A stretch of DNA of 8,211 nt from Treponema sp. (GTDB lineage Bacteria > Spirochaetota > Spirochaetia > Treponematales > Breznakiellaceae). The notes under the pieces are model-generated. The model saw only the letters and a program-made list of their open reading frames with translations, made no database searches and was not told where the DNA came from. The DNA is taken from contig JAISRD010000190.1 of assembly GCA_031273835.1 (NCBI GenBank), positions 1 to 8,211 of the forward strand. The letters are read 5' to 3'. Below are positions 1 to 5,657 of this stretch, in pieces. The translations under genes and the position numbers were made by a program. The stretch's first letter is position 1, and the number at the start of each line of letters is the position of its first letter.

Positions 1-431
1 AAATCTTTTATGCGGCAGGTGTCGGGAATATTCCGCAGGGTGAACACCCGCCGGCTTTCCATGCCCGGAAGGGGCGGCCGCAGGGGCTCGGCCCCCGGCG
101 AGAGGATGAGGTAATCGTAACTTTCACGGTACACCGCGCCGGACTTGTGGTTTTTCACCTGTACGATCTTTGCCGCCCGGTCTATCGAAAGGACCTCGTT
201 CCCCACCCGCACATCCACATTGAAGCGGGCATTAAAACTTTCGGGGGTTTGGAGCAGGAGCCTTTCCTTATCCCTGATTTCCCCGCCGATGTAATAGGGC
301 AGGCCGCAGTTGGCAAAGGAGATATAATCCCCCTTTTCAAAAAGAACAATCTCCGCTTTTTCATCCAGCCGCCGCAGCCGGGCCGCCGCGGTCGCCCCCC
401 CGGCCACACCGCCGACTATCAATACTTTCAT
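1..431 (-). CDS. CoA-disulfide reductase / NADH oxidase-type FAD oxidoreductase, N-terminal part
   Basis: This is the first 143 codons of a class of cytoplasmic FAD- and NAD(P)H-dependent oxidoreductases that reduce CoA disulfide, polysulfide or oxygen; the remainder lies beyond the left edge (family members are about 440-560 residues). Visible features are a Rossmann start VLIVGGVAGG (residues 3-12), the acidic residue E32 that normally holds the FAD ribose, and the diagnostic redox motif SFANCGLPYY with the single active-site cysteine C42. A conserved YLILSPGAEP segment follows near residue 110. The ATG at 431 is preceded by AAAGGTGAGG at a good distance. The gene has its own likely promoter and so is probably not driven by the toxin operon upstream. 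Some members carry a C-terminal rhodanese domain, which cannot be checked here. Family is confident; the electron acceptor is not determined. Confidence 0.9.
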   Translation of the reverse strand, partial: MKVLIVGGVAGGATAAARLRRLDEKAEIVLFEKGDYISFANCGLPYYIGGEIRDKERLLLQTPESFNARFNVDVRVGNEVLSIDRAAKIVQVKNHKSGAVYRESYDYLILSPGAEPLRPPLPGMESRRVFTLRNIPDTCRIKD

Positions 432-466
432 TTTACCTCACCTTTATCCTGTCTTGCCTTTAATGT

Positions 467-496
467 ATCGTAAGATAATTTTTCTGTATGTAACAA
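467..496 (-). promoter_or_regulatory. Likely sigma-70 promoter for the CoA-disulfide reductase gene
   Basis: On the minus strand a -35-like TTGTTA (491-496) is followed after 18 bases by a -10-like TACGAT (467-472), each matching four of six consensus bases. It lies about 40 bases upstream of the ATG at 431 in a short AT-rich gap between the toxin stop and that gene. Placement and spacing support it; no experiment or operator motif confirms it. Confidence 0.45.
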
Positions 497-524
497 AGTC
501 ACCTAGGGACTACGAAGCAAGAGA

Positions 525-785
525 TTATTTGTAATGCCCTTTGCACGAAGTAATGACAATGAAGTCGTTTTCGATTTTATACACAAGGCGGTGTTCTTCC
601 GTTATACGCCGTGAATAATGACCCGCCAGATTCCCTTTTAAGGCCTCCGGTTTGCCAATGCCGGTTACCGGATTGCGCTCAATGTCCTTTATCAGTTCGG
701 CAATCTTTTTGGCTGTTTTTTTATCGGTGATGGTCCATTCATAGAATGTTTGGAAAACCGCTTCGTCAAAGAAGGCGATTTTCAT
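525..785 (-). CDS. yoeB: YoeB/Txe-family mRNA interferase toxin
   Basis: An 86-residue protein of the RelE/YoeB superfamily, the toxin of a type II toxin-antitoxin pair that cleaves mRNA at the ribosomal A site. The length and the whole sequence pattern fit YoeB: a TDKKTAKKIAELIKDI helix (20-35), then GIGKPEALKGNL (42-53), SRRITEEHRLVY (58-69) and a terminal CKGHYK. The residues matching the known E. coli catalytic set (E46, R65, H83, Y84) are present as E47, R66, H84 and Y85, so the toxin looks intact. Its ATG overlaps the stop of the upstream antitoxin frame (ATGA), the usual coupling for such pairs, with GAGGA about ten bases before it inside the antitoxin frame. The partner upstream seems damaged. 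Toxicity is inferred from the family and not shown by the sequence. Confidence 0.93.
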   Translation of the reverse strand: MKIAFFDEAVFQTFYEWTITDKKTAKKIAELIKDIERNPVTGIGKPEALKGNLAGHYSRRITEEHRLVYKIENDFIVITSCKGHYK

Positions 786-955
786 TGAACCATTTCCTCA
801 AGTTCTTGCATAGTGAGGATCTTGAAGGGTGTCTGGCCGCTGTTTTCCGCTTCGACGGTTTTCAGAATACGGCGGTTTGTTTCTTCCTGTGTTTCGTAAA
901 GGGTTTCGACCGTTACTTTTACCGCCCTGTCCGTATTTCTCCGGGGTACGCACAT
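782..955 (-). CDS. Short YefM-like antitoxin, probably N-terminally truncated
   Basis: A 57-codon frame directly upstream of the toxin, with its TGA overlapping the toxin ATG. The position and the C-terminal half suggest the toxin-neutralising tail of a YefM/Phd antitoxin: residues 17-40 (ETLY ... NRRILKTVEAENSG) resemble the segment after the DNA-binding domain of YefM, and the end is TMQELEEMVQ. Full-length YefM is about 80-90 residues, and the usual N-terminal Phd domain (SEAR-x-NL and following strands) is absent. The first ten residues instead overlap, in a different frame, a rhodanese-like coding scrap. The only in-frame start I find is ATG at 955, which lacks a convincing ribosome binding site; an in-frame TAA lies a short way upstream. 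It may be a naturally short antitoxin, a truncated but still binding peptide, or a pseudogene. Family call is by pattern and context. Confidence 0.6.
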   Translation of the reverse strand: MCVPRRNTDRAVKVTVETLYETQEETNRRILKTVEAENSGQTPFKILTMQELEEMVQ

Positions 956-983
956 CCAGCAGGATGATTTTTTTATTTTCCAT
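926..983 (-). pseudogene. Rhodanese-like domain fragment (N-terminal strand only)
   Basis: From an ATG at 983 (GGAAGG about eleven bases upstream) the frame reads MENKKIILLDVRTPEKYGQG. ILLDVRTPEKY matches the opening strand of rhodanese domains (typically LLDVRTPEEYxxGHIPGA). The homology stops there: the frame continues to a stop at 798 with sequence that is really the antitoxin read out of frame, and the HIPGA segment and catalytic cysteine loop are missing. It is therefore a remnant of about 20 codons and not a working sulfurtransferase. The short length leaves some chance of coincidence. Confidence 0.5.
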
Positions 984-1109
984 GTTGATATTTACCTTCC
1001 ACTTTCCATCAACCTTAATCATATCAAGGTCTGATGTTTCACCATTGGAAAATTTGACAGTAACTACGGCTGTATCGCCATCAATTACCGGATTAACACG
1101 TTCGCCGGC
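984..1109 (-). pseudogene. C-terminal remnant of a DUF4878/NTF2-like protein
   Basis: Forty-two sense codons with no start codon of their own that fits a full gene. The reading frame gives VIDGDTAVVTVKFSNGETSD and, a few residues on, MIKVDGKWKVNIN, the paired-strand pattern (DGDTATVTV, then KxDGKWKV) at the end of DUF4878-type, NTF2-like, often lipoprotein domains. The N-terminal half of such a domain (helices, lipobox) is absent because the threonylcarbamoyl-AMP synthase stop lies immediately upstream, in the same frame. The fragment runs without a gap into the rhodanese-like scrap. I read it as debris from recombination. The family assignment rests on pattern memory and is moderate. Confidence 0.5.
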
Positions 1110-2204
1110 TCACGTGTATTTTCCGGGCGGGGGTAACAGGGACCCGGCGCTTGCCCTGCTGAGCCTGTCGTTAAGCGCCGCGCCGAGGCCTTCCTGGGGA
1201 AGCATTTCGGCATGAATGCGGTCCAGCCCCAGCCGGTCAAGGCGGTGAAGGAGCTCGAAGAGATTCGCCGCCGCTTCCAGGACGCTGCCGGCTTCCGACA
1301 GAACAAACAGGGCGGAAGCGCCGGGGTTCCGCCCGACAAAGGCATCCCTGTTCTTCCCGGAAAAGAACAAATACCCCTCGCCCCCCCTGTACACGGAATA
1401 TGCCAGCGCATCGGAACCGTGCAGGATCAGGGGAGTCCCCGGCGCATAGTGGCCCCTCAGGTTACCCGGAGCGGACCGGGCGCGGTCCTCCGTACCGGGG
1501 GAAGATCGGCCGCCCTGGGGATACGCCCCGGCGGCGTCCTCCCCGGCCGCTGCGGCGGGGGCTTCCACCGGCCCTATGGCCGCTTCCAGCGCTTCCCTGC
1601 CTATGCCCCCGTACCTGAGTATACGGGGCGGCCCCGAAACGCTCAGATCCAGCACGGTGGATTCCACCCCCACGGCGGAGGGGCCGCCGTCTATGACGCA
1701 GTCGATCTTATCCCCCAGGCCTTCGATCACATGTTCCGCCCTTGTCGGAGAAAGCCGTCCAAAGGGGTTGGCGCTGGGGGCGGCCACCGCCCCGGTGGAA
1801 AGGGTTATCAGGGCCTGAGCCGCCGGATGGCTGGGAAAACGCAGCGCCGCCGTAGCCAGGCCCGCCGTGGCAAGATCCGGCACTTCCTTCCGTTTGGGAA
1901 GTACCAGGGTGAGGGGGCCGGGCCAGAAGGATGCGGCGATTTTATCAAGCAGGGTCCGCCTCCGGCCGTCCAGGGCTTCAAACAGGACGATACGGTCCAG
2001 GGCGTCAAAACGGGCAATGTGAATTATCAGCGGGTCAAAGCGGGGCCGTCCCTTGGCTTCAAATACCCGCGCCAGGGCGCGGGTATTGAAGGCGTCCGCC
2101 CCCAGGCCGTAAACTGTTTCTGTGGGAAAGGCCACAAGCTTTCCCATTTTAAGCAGTTCCGCCCCCCTGCGGAGCTCCGTATCGGAGGCGCCTAAGAGGA
2201 TCAC
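1110..2204 (-). CDS. L-threonylcarbamoyladenylate synthase (Sua5/YwlC type)
   Basis: A 364-residue cytoplasmic enzyme that makes threonylcarbamoyl-AMP from threonine, bicarbonate and ATP, the first step of t6A37 formation on ANN-decoding tRNAs. The YrdC domain fills residues 8-212: FPTETVYGLGADA (26-38), KGRPRFDPLIIHI (51-63), PSAN (143-146) and ESTV (181-184). A Sua5 domain follows, introduced by APGNLRGHYAP (245-255), so this is the long Sua5 form and not the short TsaC. The start is GTG at 2204: it keeps the normal helix before FPTET, and no upstream ATG is in frame; the ribosome site is weak. Residues 213-244 form an Ala/Gly-rich linker. It is the last gene of the minus-strand cluster, 42 bases after its neighbour. 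The stop is followed by gene debris in the same frame. Confidence 0.95.
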   Translation of the reverse strand: MILLGASDTELRRGAELLKMGKLVAFPTETVYGLGADAFNTRALARVFEAKGRPRFDPLIIHIARFDALDRIVLFEALDGRRRTLLDKIAASFWPGPLTLVLPKRKEVPDLATAGLATAALRFPSHPAAQALITLSTGAVAAPSANPFGRLSPTRAEHVIEGLGDKIDCVIDGGPSAVGVESTVLDLSVSGPPRILRYGGIGREALEAAIGPVEAPAAAAGEDAAGAYPQGGRSSPGTEDRARSAPGNLRGHYAPGTPLILHGSDALAYSVYRGGEGYLFFSGKNRDAFVGRNPGASALFVLSEAGSVLEAAANLFELLHRLDRLGLDRIHAEMLPQEGLGAALNDRLSRASAGSLLPPPGKYT

Positions 2205-2246
2205 CCGCGGCGCCCTGTTATAATTCCGGATGGTCCTCTCATAAGC

Positions 2247-2891
2247 TCAGATTGTCCTGCTAAAGCGGGAAACCTTTCCGTCCCTGCCTATGCCGGTAAA
2301 ACCCATACGCTTAAGGTAGGAAATATGTTTAGGCGCCTCCCCGGCGGCGTAAAACACCGTCCCCGGCGGGGCGATACGCTTTACCGCCGTACCGAAGAAA
2401 TACCTGGCGTTTTGAAAATCCCGGTAAGCGGGAATTACATAATCGACAAGTATATCTATCTCATTGTCCGTTCTGCGTTTATATGCCACAAGGGATACGG
2501 GCAGGGTTTCCCGGAGTATAAAGCAGCACTCGGCCCCCGCAAGGGTGCCTTTAGTAAGATCGGGATCAAAGGACGGGAAGAAACGCCTTATATCACCGGC
2601 GTGGAAAGTTACAAAGCGGCTTAACAGATCCCTTTCCGCCGGTTTTATAAACAGCGTGTCAAAGACCTCCGGGCCCGCAGCCTTCATTTTTGAAAGATAA
2701 AAGATATTAACCAGCACGGAAAAGGTGTTAAGGATAATAATCGAAGGGGAAACAATAAGGATACCGTAAATAAAAAAAACCGCCGAACCGCACAGGTTTA
2801 CAATGCGCAGGGCCTTGATGTTCTTCATGCAGAGGCTTACGGAAACCAGCAGTGAAGCCAGTATCCCTATGCCCTCAAAGAAATAATCCAT
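2247..2891 (-). CDS. YgjV-like inner membrane protein with GNAT-like C-terminal domain
   Basis: A 214-residue protein in two parts. Residues 1-66 are hydrophobic, with about three membrane segments (roughly 8-22, 28-47 and 50-66) and a first segment followed by CMKNIKALRIVNLCG, the pattern of YgjV-family membrane proteins. Residues 75-214 are soluble and resemble an acetyltransferase (GNAT) fold: a strand DILVDYVIPAYRDFQNARYFF (in two runs, 146-166) followed near the end by ISYLKRMGFTGIG (190-202), the usual final GNAT helix and strand. The glycine-rich acetyl-CoA loop is not obvious, so activity is uncertain. The ATG at 2891 has a strong GAGGAGG site. It lies 37 bases after corA and 42 bases before the Sua5 gene, probably in one transcript. 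Substrate and role are unknown. Confidence 0.7.
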   Translation of the reverse strand: MDYFFEGIGILASLLVSVSLCMKNIKALRIVNLCGSAVFFIYGILIVSPSIIILNTFSVLVNIFYLSKMKAAGPEVFDTLFIKPAERDLLSRFVTFHAGDIRRFFPSFDPDLTKGTLAGAECCFILRETLPVSLVAYKRRTDNEIDILVDYVIPAYRDFQNARYFFGTAVKRIAPPGTVFYAAGEAPKHISYLKRMGFTGIGRDGKVSRFSRTI

Positions 2892-2928
2892 ACTTTACTC
2901 CTCCTCAAACCCGGCGTTTGTAAAAACC

Positions 2929-3915
2929 CTATATCCACCGGCGGCGTTTGAAAAAGATAAGCATGCCGCCTGCTGTGAACAGCATCACCGTCCAGATAAG
3001 CGGATACCCATAGGGTGAAACAAGCTCCGGCATATTGCGAAAATTCATCCCGTAAACCCCGGCGATAAAGGTAAGGGGGATAAAAATAGTGGAAATAATC
3101 GTCAGTACCTTCATGATCTTGTTCATCCTGTTGGAGACCGTGGAAAGATTTACTTCCATTATTCCCGCCATCAGTTCCCGGTAATTTTCCACGGTTTCCG
3201 CCGCCTGTACCACATGGTCGTGAATATCCTTAAGGAAGGGGCTGAGTTCACCGCGGATCAAAGGGGAATCCGTATGGAGCAGGCGGGAAACACATTCTCT
3301 CAGGGGCCAGATGGATCTGCGCAGGGCGGACAGGGCCCGGCGTATTTTCTGAATATCCGGGATAAAATCCGTGTCGTTCTCATTCTCCGCCCTGTCTTCA
3401 ATTTCTTCAAGCTTATCCCCCTGCAGATCCAGGGCCAGGTAGTATTCATCCACCACCGCGTCTATCAGCGTGTAGGCAAGATAATCGGTCCCGTTCCGGC
3501 GTATATAACCGGCGTTATTTTTAATGCGTTTCCGTATGCCGTCAAAGTTATCCCCCGGTTTTTCCTGAAAGGTGATAACCGTATCCTCCTTGAGGATGAT
3601 GCTTATCTGTTCATAACCGGTCTCATCCCCCTCCCGGTGTATGGCCTTGAGGGTGATAAAAAGGTAATCGTCGAATTCCTCGGCCTTGGGGCGCTGGTTA
3701 ACGTCAAGTATGTCTTCTATCGTTAAGGGATGGATGCGGAATATTTTCCCCAGCTCGCTCACCGCCCCGCCGTCCAGGCTGTTTAAGTTGATCCAGCTTA
3801 TCCCCGCGGGATTGCGGTATTCCAGCACTTCGGCGGCGCTTTCCCCCCCGTGCTCCCAGGCGCCGGCGGGGTCATAGCCGATGATGCTCATCAGCGGCGC
3901 GGAAGCGGCCTTCAT
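2929..3915 (-). CDS. corA: CorA-family magnesium/divalent metal transporter
   Basis: A 328-residue pentameric inner membrane channel for Mg2+ (also Co2+ or Ni2+ in relatives). Residues 1-265 are the cytoplasmic funnel, with LTIEDILDVNQRPKAEEFDDY (split 64-73 and 74-84) and a charged long helix around 160-265. Two membrane segments close the protein (about 268-287 and 304-322). The signature YGMN is at 288-291, followed by the periplasmic loop motif MPEL (295-298) and a basic KRRR tail near the C-terminus. Length and order are normal for the family. Its ATG overlaps the TGA of the dehydrogenase gene upstream (ATGA), so the two are probably translationally coupled. No riboswitch is possible in the zero-length gap between these genes. 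The metal preference cannot be told from sequence. Confidence 0.96.
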   Translation of the reverse strand: MKAASAPLMSIIGYDPAGAWEHGGESAAEVLEYRNPAGISWINLNSLDGGAVSELGKIFRIHPLTIEDILDVNQRPKAEEFDDYLFITLKAIHREGDETGYEQISIILKEDTVITFQEKPGDNFDGIRKRIKNNAGYIRRNGTDYLAYTLIDAVVDEYYLALDLQGDKLEEIEDRAENENDTDFIPDIQKIRRALSALRRSIWPLRECVSRLLHTDSPLIRGELSPFLKDIHDHVVQAAETVENYRELMAGIMEVNLSTVSNRMNKIMKVLTIISTIFIPLTFIAGVYGMNFRNMPELVSPYGYPLIWTVMLFTAGGMLIFFKRRRWI

Positions 3916-4946
3916 GCGGTAATCTCCTCCTCCGCCTGCTTTTCCGCCCCGGCGTTATAGGGCCGGTTCACCGGGGTTTTGGGGATTTTTCCCTCAAGGA
4001 CTTCCCGGGCGTTAAGAGCCGTCCTTGTCTTGAGCTCGGATACCGCCTCTTCACTGTAATAGGCGCTGTGATCGCTGAGGGCCGTATTGGGAAGGGCCGC
4101 AAGGGGATGATCCGGGGGAAGCGGTTCCGTTTCAAACACGTCGAGCCCCGCGCCGGCAAGCTTCCCCCTTTCAAGGGCCTCCGCCAGGGCCCGCTCGTCA
4201 AGCACCGCCCCCCGGGAGGTATTGACGAGCACCGCCCCGTCTTTCATCCCCGCGATGGTTTTTCTGTTAATGCAGCACCGAGTACTTTCGTTTAAGGGGA
4301 CGTGGAGGGAGATAAAATCCGATTGGGAAATAAGGGCGGCAAAGGAAACCCCTTCCGCCTTCATCGGGGGGTATCCGCCCTTTTCCCGCAGGGCCGCGAG
4401 TTTTGCGTCGATATGGGGATCGGCGATGAGGATACGGCTAAAGCCAAGGCCCTGGACCTTTTCCCAAAGGGCCCTGCCCGTGGCGCCGAAACCCACAATG
4501 CCCAATACCCTGCCGGAGATCCTCCTGATGGGCCTGTTAAGGTTCCATTGCCCCGCCCTTACCGCCCGGTCTTTTTCCGGTATAAAGCGGGCGCAGGAGA
4601 GGAGCAGGGCCAGGGCGTGTTCCGCCGCTTCCCCGGCGCAGTAGCCCGGCACATTGGTTACCCAGATTCCCGCCTTCGCGGCGGCCCCAATGTCCACATT
4701 GTCGTAACCTGTGCCATAGCGGGAAATAACCCGGCACTTTTTAAGACGGGAGATAACCCGGCCCGTCATGGGGGCCTGATTGAGGAGCACCGCGTCGGCC
4801 TCCGCGCAGGCCCCGATAAGCTCGTCCTCGGTCCGGCACCGGGCGGTGATTAACCGGACCTTGCCCGTGGGGGCCGGAAAATCGGCAAAAACCCTTCTTT
4901 CCTCATCGGCCCGGCCAAAACGGTCGTCGCTTATAACTATTTTCAT
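3912..4946 (-). CDS. D-isomer-specific 2-hydroxyacid dehydrogenase (CtBP/phosphoglycerate dehydrogenase-like)
   Basis: A 344-residue NAD-dependent dehydrogenase of the D-2-hydroxyacid superfamily that interconverts a 2-keto acid and a D-2-hydroxy acid. The order is normal: SRYGTGYDNVDIGAAAKAGI (75-94), Rossmann loop VGFGATG (151-157) with D176 at the end of the second strand, which favours NAD over NADP. The catalytic triad is complete: R245 in NTSRGAVLD, E274 in DVFETEP and H293 in SDHSAYYSEEA. The HSAYYSEE form rather than the common TPHIA resembles bacterial C-terminal-binding-protein-type members. There is no ACT domain, so it is unlikely to be a regulated SerA. The ATG at 4946 has AAGGGATAGG upstream. 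It heads the minus-strand cluster and overlaps corA by 4 bases. The substrate is not determined. Confidence 0.92.
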   Translation of the reverse strand: MKIVISDDRFGRADEERRVFADFPAPTGKVRLITARCRTEDELIGACAEADAVLLNQAPMTGRVISRLKKCRVISRYGTGYDNVDIGAAAKAGIWVTNVPGYCAGEAAEHALALLLSCARFIPEKDRAVRAGQWNLNRPIRRISGRVLGIVGFGATGRALWEKVQGLGFSRILIADPHIDAKLAALREKGGYPPMKAEGVSFAALISQSDFISLHVPLNESTRCCINRKTIAGMKDGAVLVNTSRGAVLDERALAEALERGKLAGAGLDVFETEPLPPDHPLAALPNTALSDHSAYYSEEAVSELKTRTALNAREVLEGKIPKTPVNRPYNAGAEKQAEEEITA

Positions 4947-4968
4947 GCCTATCCCTTTTTGTTACTAT
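4940..4968 (+). promoter_or_regulatory. Possible promoter of the phosphatase-aromatic operon
   Basis: A TTTTCA (4940-4945) and TACTAT (4963-4968) are spaced by 17 bases, each matching four of six consensus bases. Transcription would begin at about 4974, right at the first in-frame ATG, which has no ribosome binding site before it; that would give a leaderless message. It lies face to face with the minus-strand promoter, so the two transcripts may compete. This is an inference from consensus likeness. Confidence 0.3.
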
Positions 4969-4990
4969 GCAGTATGACTGATTTTGACAA
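4962..4990 (-). promoter_or_regulatory. Likely promoter of the dehydrogenase-corA cluster
   Basis: On the minus strand a -35-like TTGTCA (4985-4990) is followed after 17 bases by TAGTAA (4962-4967); a second -10 option, CATAGT (4964-4969), gives a 15-base gap. It sits directly upstream of the ribosome site for the ATG at 4946 and reaches into the start of the divergent phosphatase gene. It overlaps the proposed plus-strand promoter. The support is consensus likeness and position only. Confidence 0.4.
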
Positions 4991-5657
4991 GCCCGACTGC
5001 ATCCTTTTCGACCTGGACAGCACCCTCTATTCGGTCCGCCTTGGCCTTGAAAAGAGCGTAAGCCGCCGGGTGAACCGGTATATCGCGGAGTACTTAGGCC
5101 TTCCCCCGGAAGAAGCCTGGGCGCTCCGCAAAGAAAGGGTAACCGCCGCGGGTTACGGTACCACCCTGGAATGGCTCAGGGCGGAAAAAAACTTTAACGA
5201 CCCTCATATTATAGACGAATATTTTGCCTTTATCCACCCGGAGGACGAAGCCGACGGGCTCGGTCCGGACCCTCATCTCCGTTCCCTTCTGCTGGACCTG
5301 TCCGAATCCATGACCCTGGCAATACTGACCAACTCCCCGGAGGAACACGCCGAACGTATCCTGGCAAAGCTGGGCATTGCGGACCTCTTTCCCTCTATTT
5401 TCGGTATACGCGGCAACGGACTCAAGGGTAAGCCCCGCCCCGAGGTATTCCGCCGGGCCCTGGATTCCCTGAAAAGTTCCCCCCGGCGCTGTGTCTTTGT
5501 CGACGACGTGCGGCGCTATGCGGAGTTCTACCGGAACATGGGCGGCCATGGGATCTTTTTTGACGAACTAAACGAACATCCTGAATTTCCCCCGCCCCGG
5601 ATACGCAGGCTTGATGAACTTCCGGGCGTAATTGAAGGCATAAGGAGCGGATCATGA
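4974..5657 (+). CDS. HAD-family phosphatase, pyrimidine 5'-nucleotidase-like
   Basis: A 227-residue cytoplasmic phosphatase of the haloacid dehalogenase superfamily. With the start at ATG 4974 the motifs are FDLDSTLY (nucleophile D13, acid/base D15), ILTNSPEEH (T119, N120), KGKPRPEVF (K153) and VFVDDV (D177, D178), all present. The helical cap after DSTLY resembles that of the SDT1/PHM8-type pyrimidine 5'-nucleotidases. A TTG at 4959 is in frame five codons earlier, but ATG 4974 is the more likely start; neither has a clear ribosome site. Its TGA overlaps the ATG of DAHP synthase (ATGA), so it is the first gene of the aromatic operon. The link to aromatic synthesis is by position; its substrate there is unknown and general nucleotide or sugar phosphate clean-up is just as possible. 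Confidence 0.88.
   Translation: MTDFDKPDCILFDLDSTLYSVRLGLEKSVSRRVNRYIAEYLGLPPEEAWALRKERVTAAGYGTTLEWLRAEKNFNDPHIIDEYFAFIHPEDEADGLGPDPHLRSLLLDLSESMTLAILTNSPEEHAERILAKLGIADLFPSIFGIRGNGLKGKPRPEVFRRALDSLKSSPRRCVFVDDVRRYAEFYRNMGGHGIFFDELNEHPEFPPPRIRRLDELPGVIEGIRSGS

Noticed and set aside
147..473. A 108-codon plus-strand frame
   Set aside because: It is opposite the CoA-disulfide reductase start, which has a clear redox motif, start codon and ribosome site.
432..524. Possible hairpin terminator around CCTAGG (502-507) after the toxin gene
   Set aside because: The symmetry is short and imperfect and no T run follows in the toxin direction; only the promoter reading is kept.
798..1022. A 74-codon minus-strand frame as a single gene
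   Set aside because: Only its first part makes sense (a DUF4878-like end and a rhodanese-like start); the rest is the antitoxin sequence in the wrong frame. It is treated as two remnants.
1212..2195. A 327-codon open frame on the plus strand
   Set aside because: It lies opposite the t6A synthase gene, is rich in Arg, Gly and Pro, shows no family motif, and is the expected shadow of a G+C-rich gene.
2912..2950. Direct repeat CGGCGTTTG at 2912 and 2942 around the corA stop
   Set aside because: Nine bases in a G+C-rich context with no other shared sequence or element; chance is sufficient.
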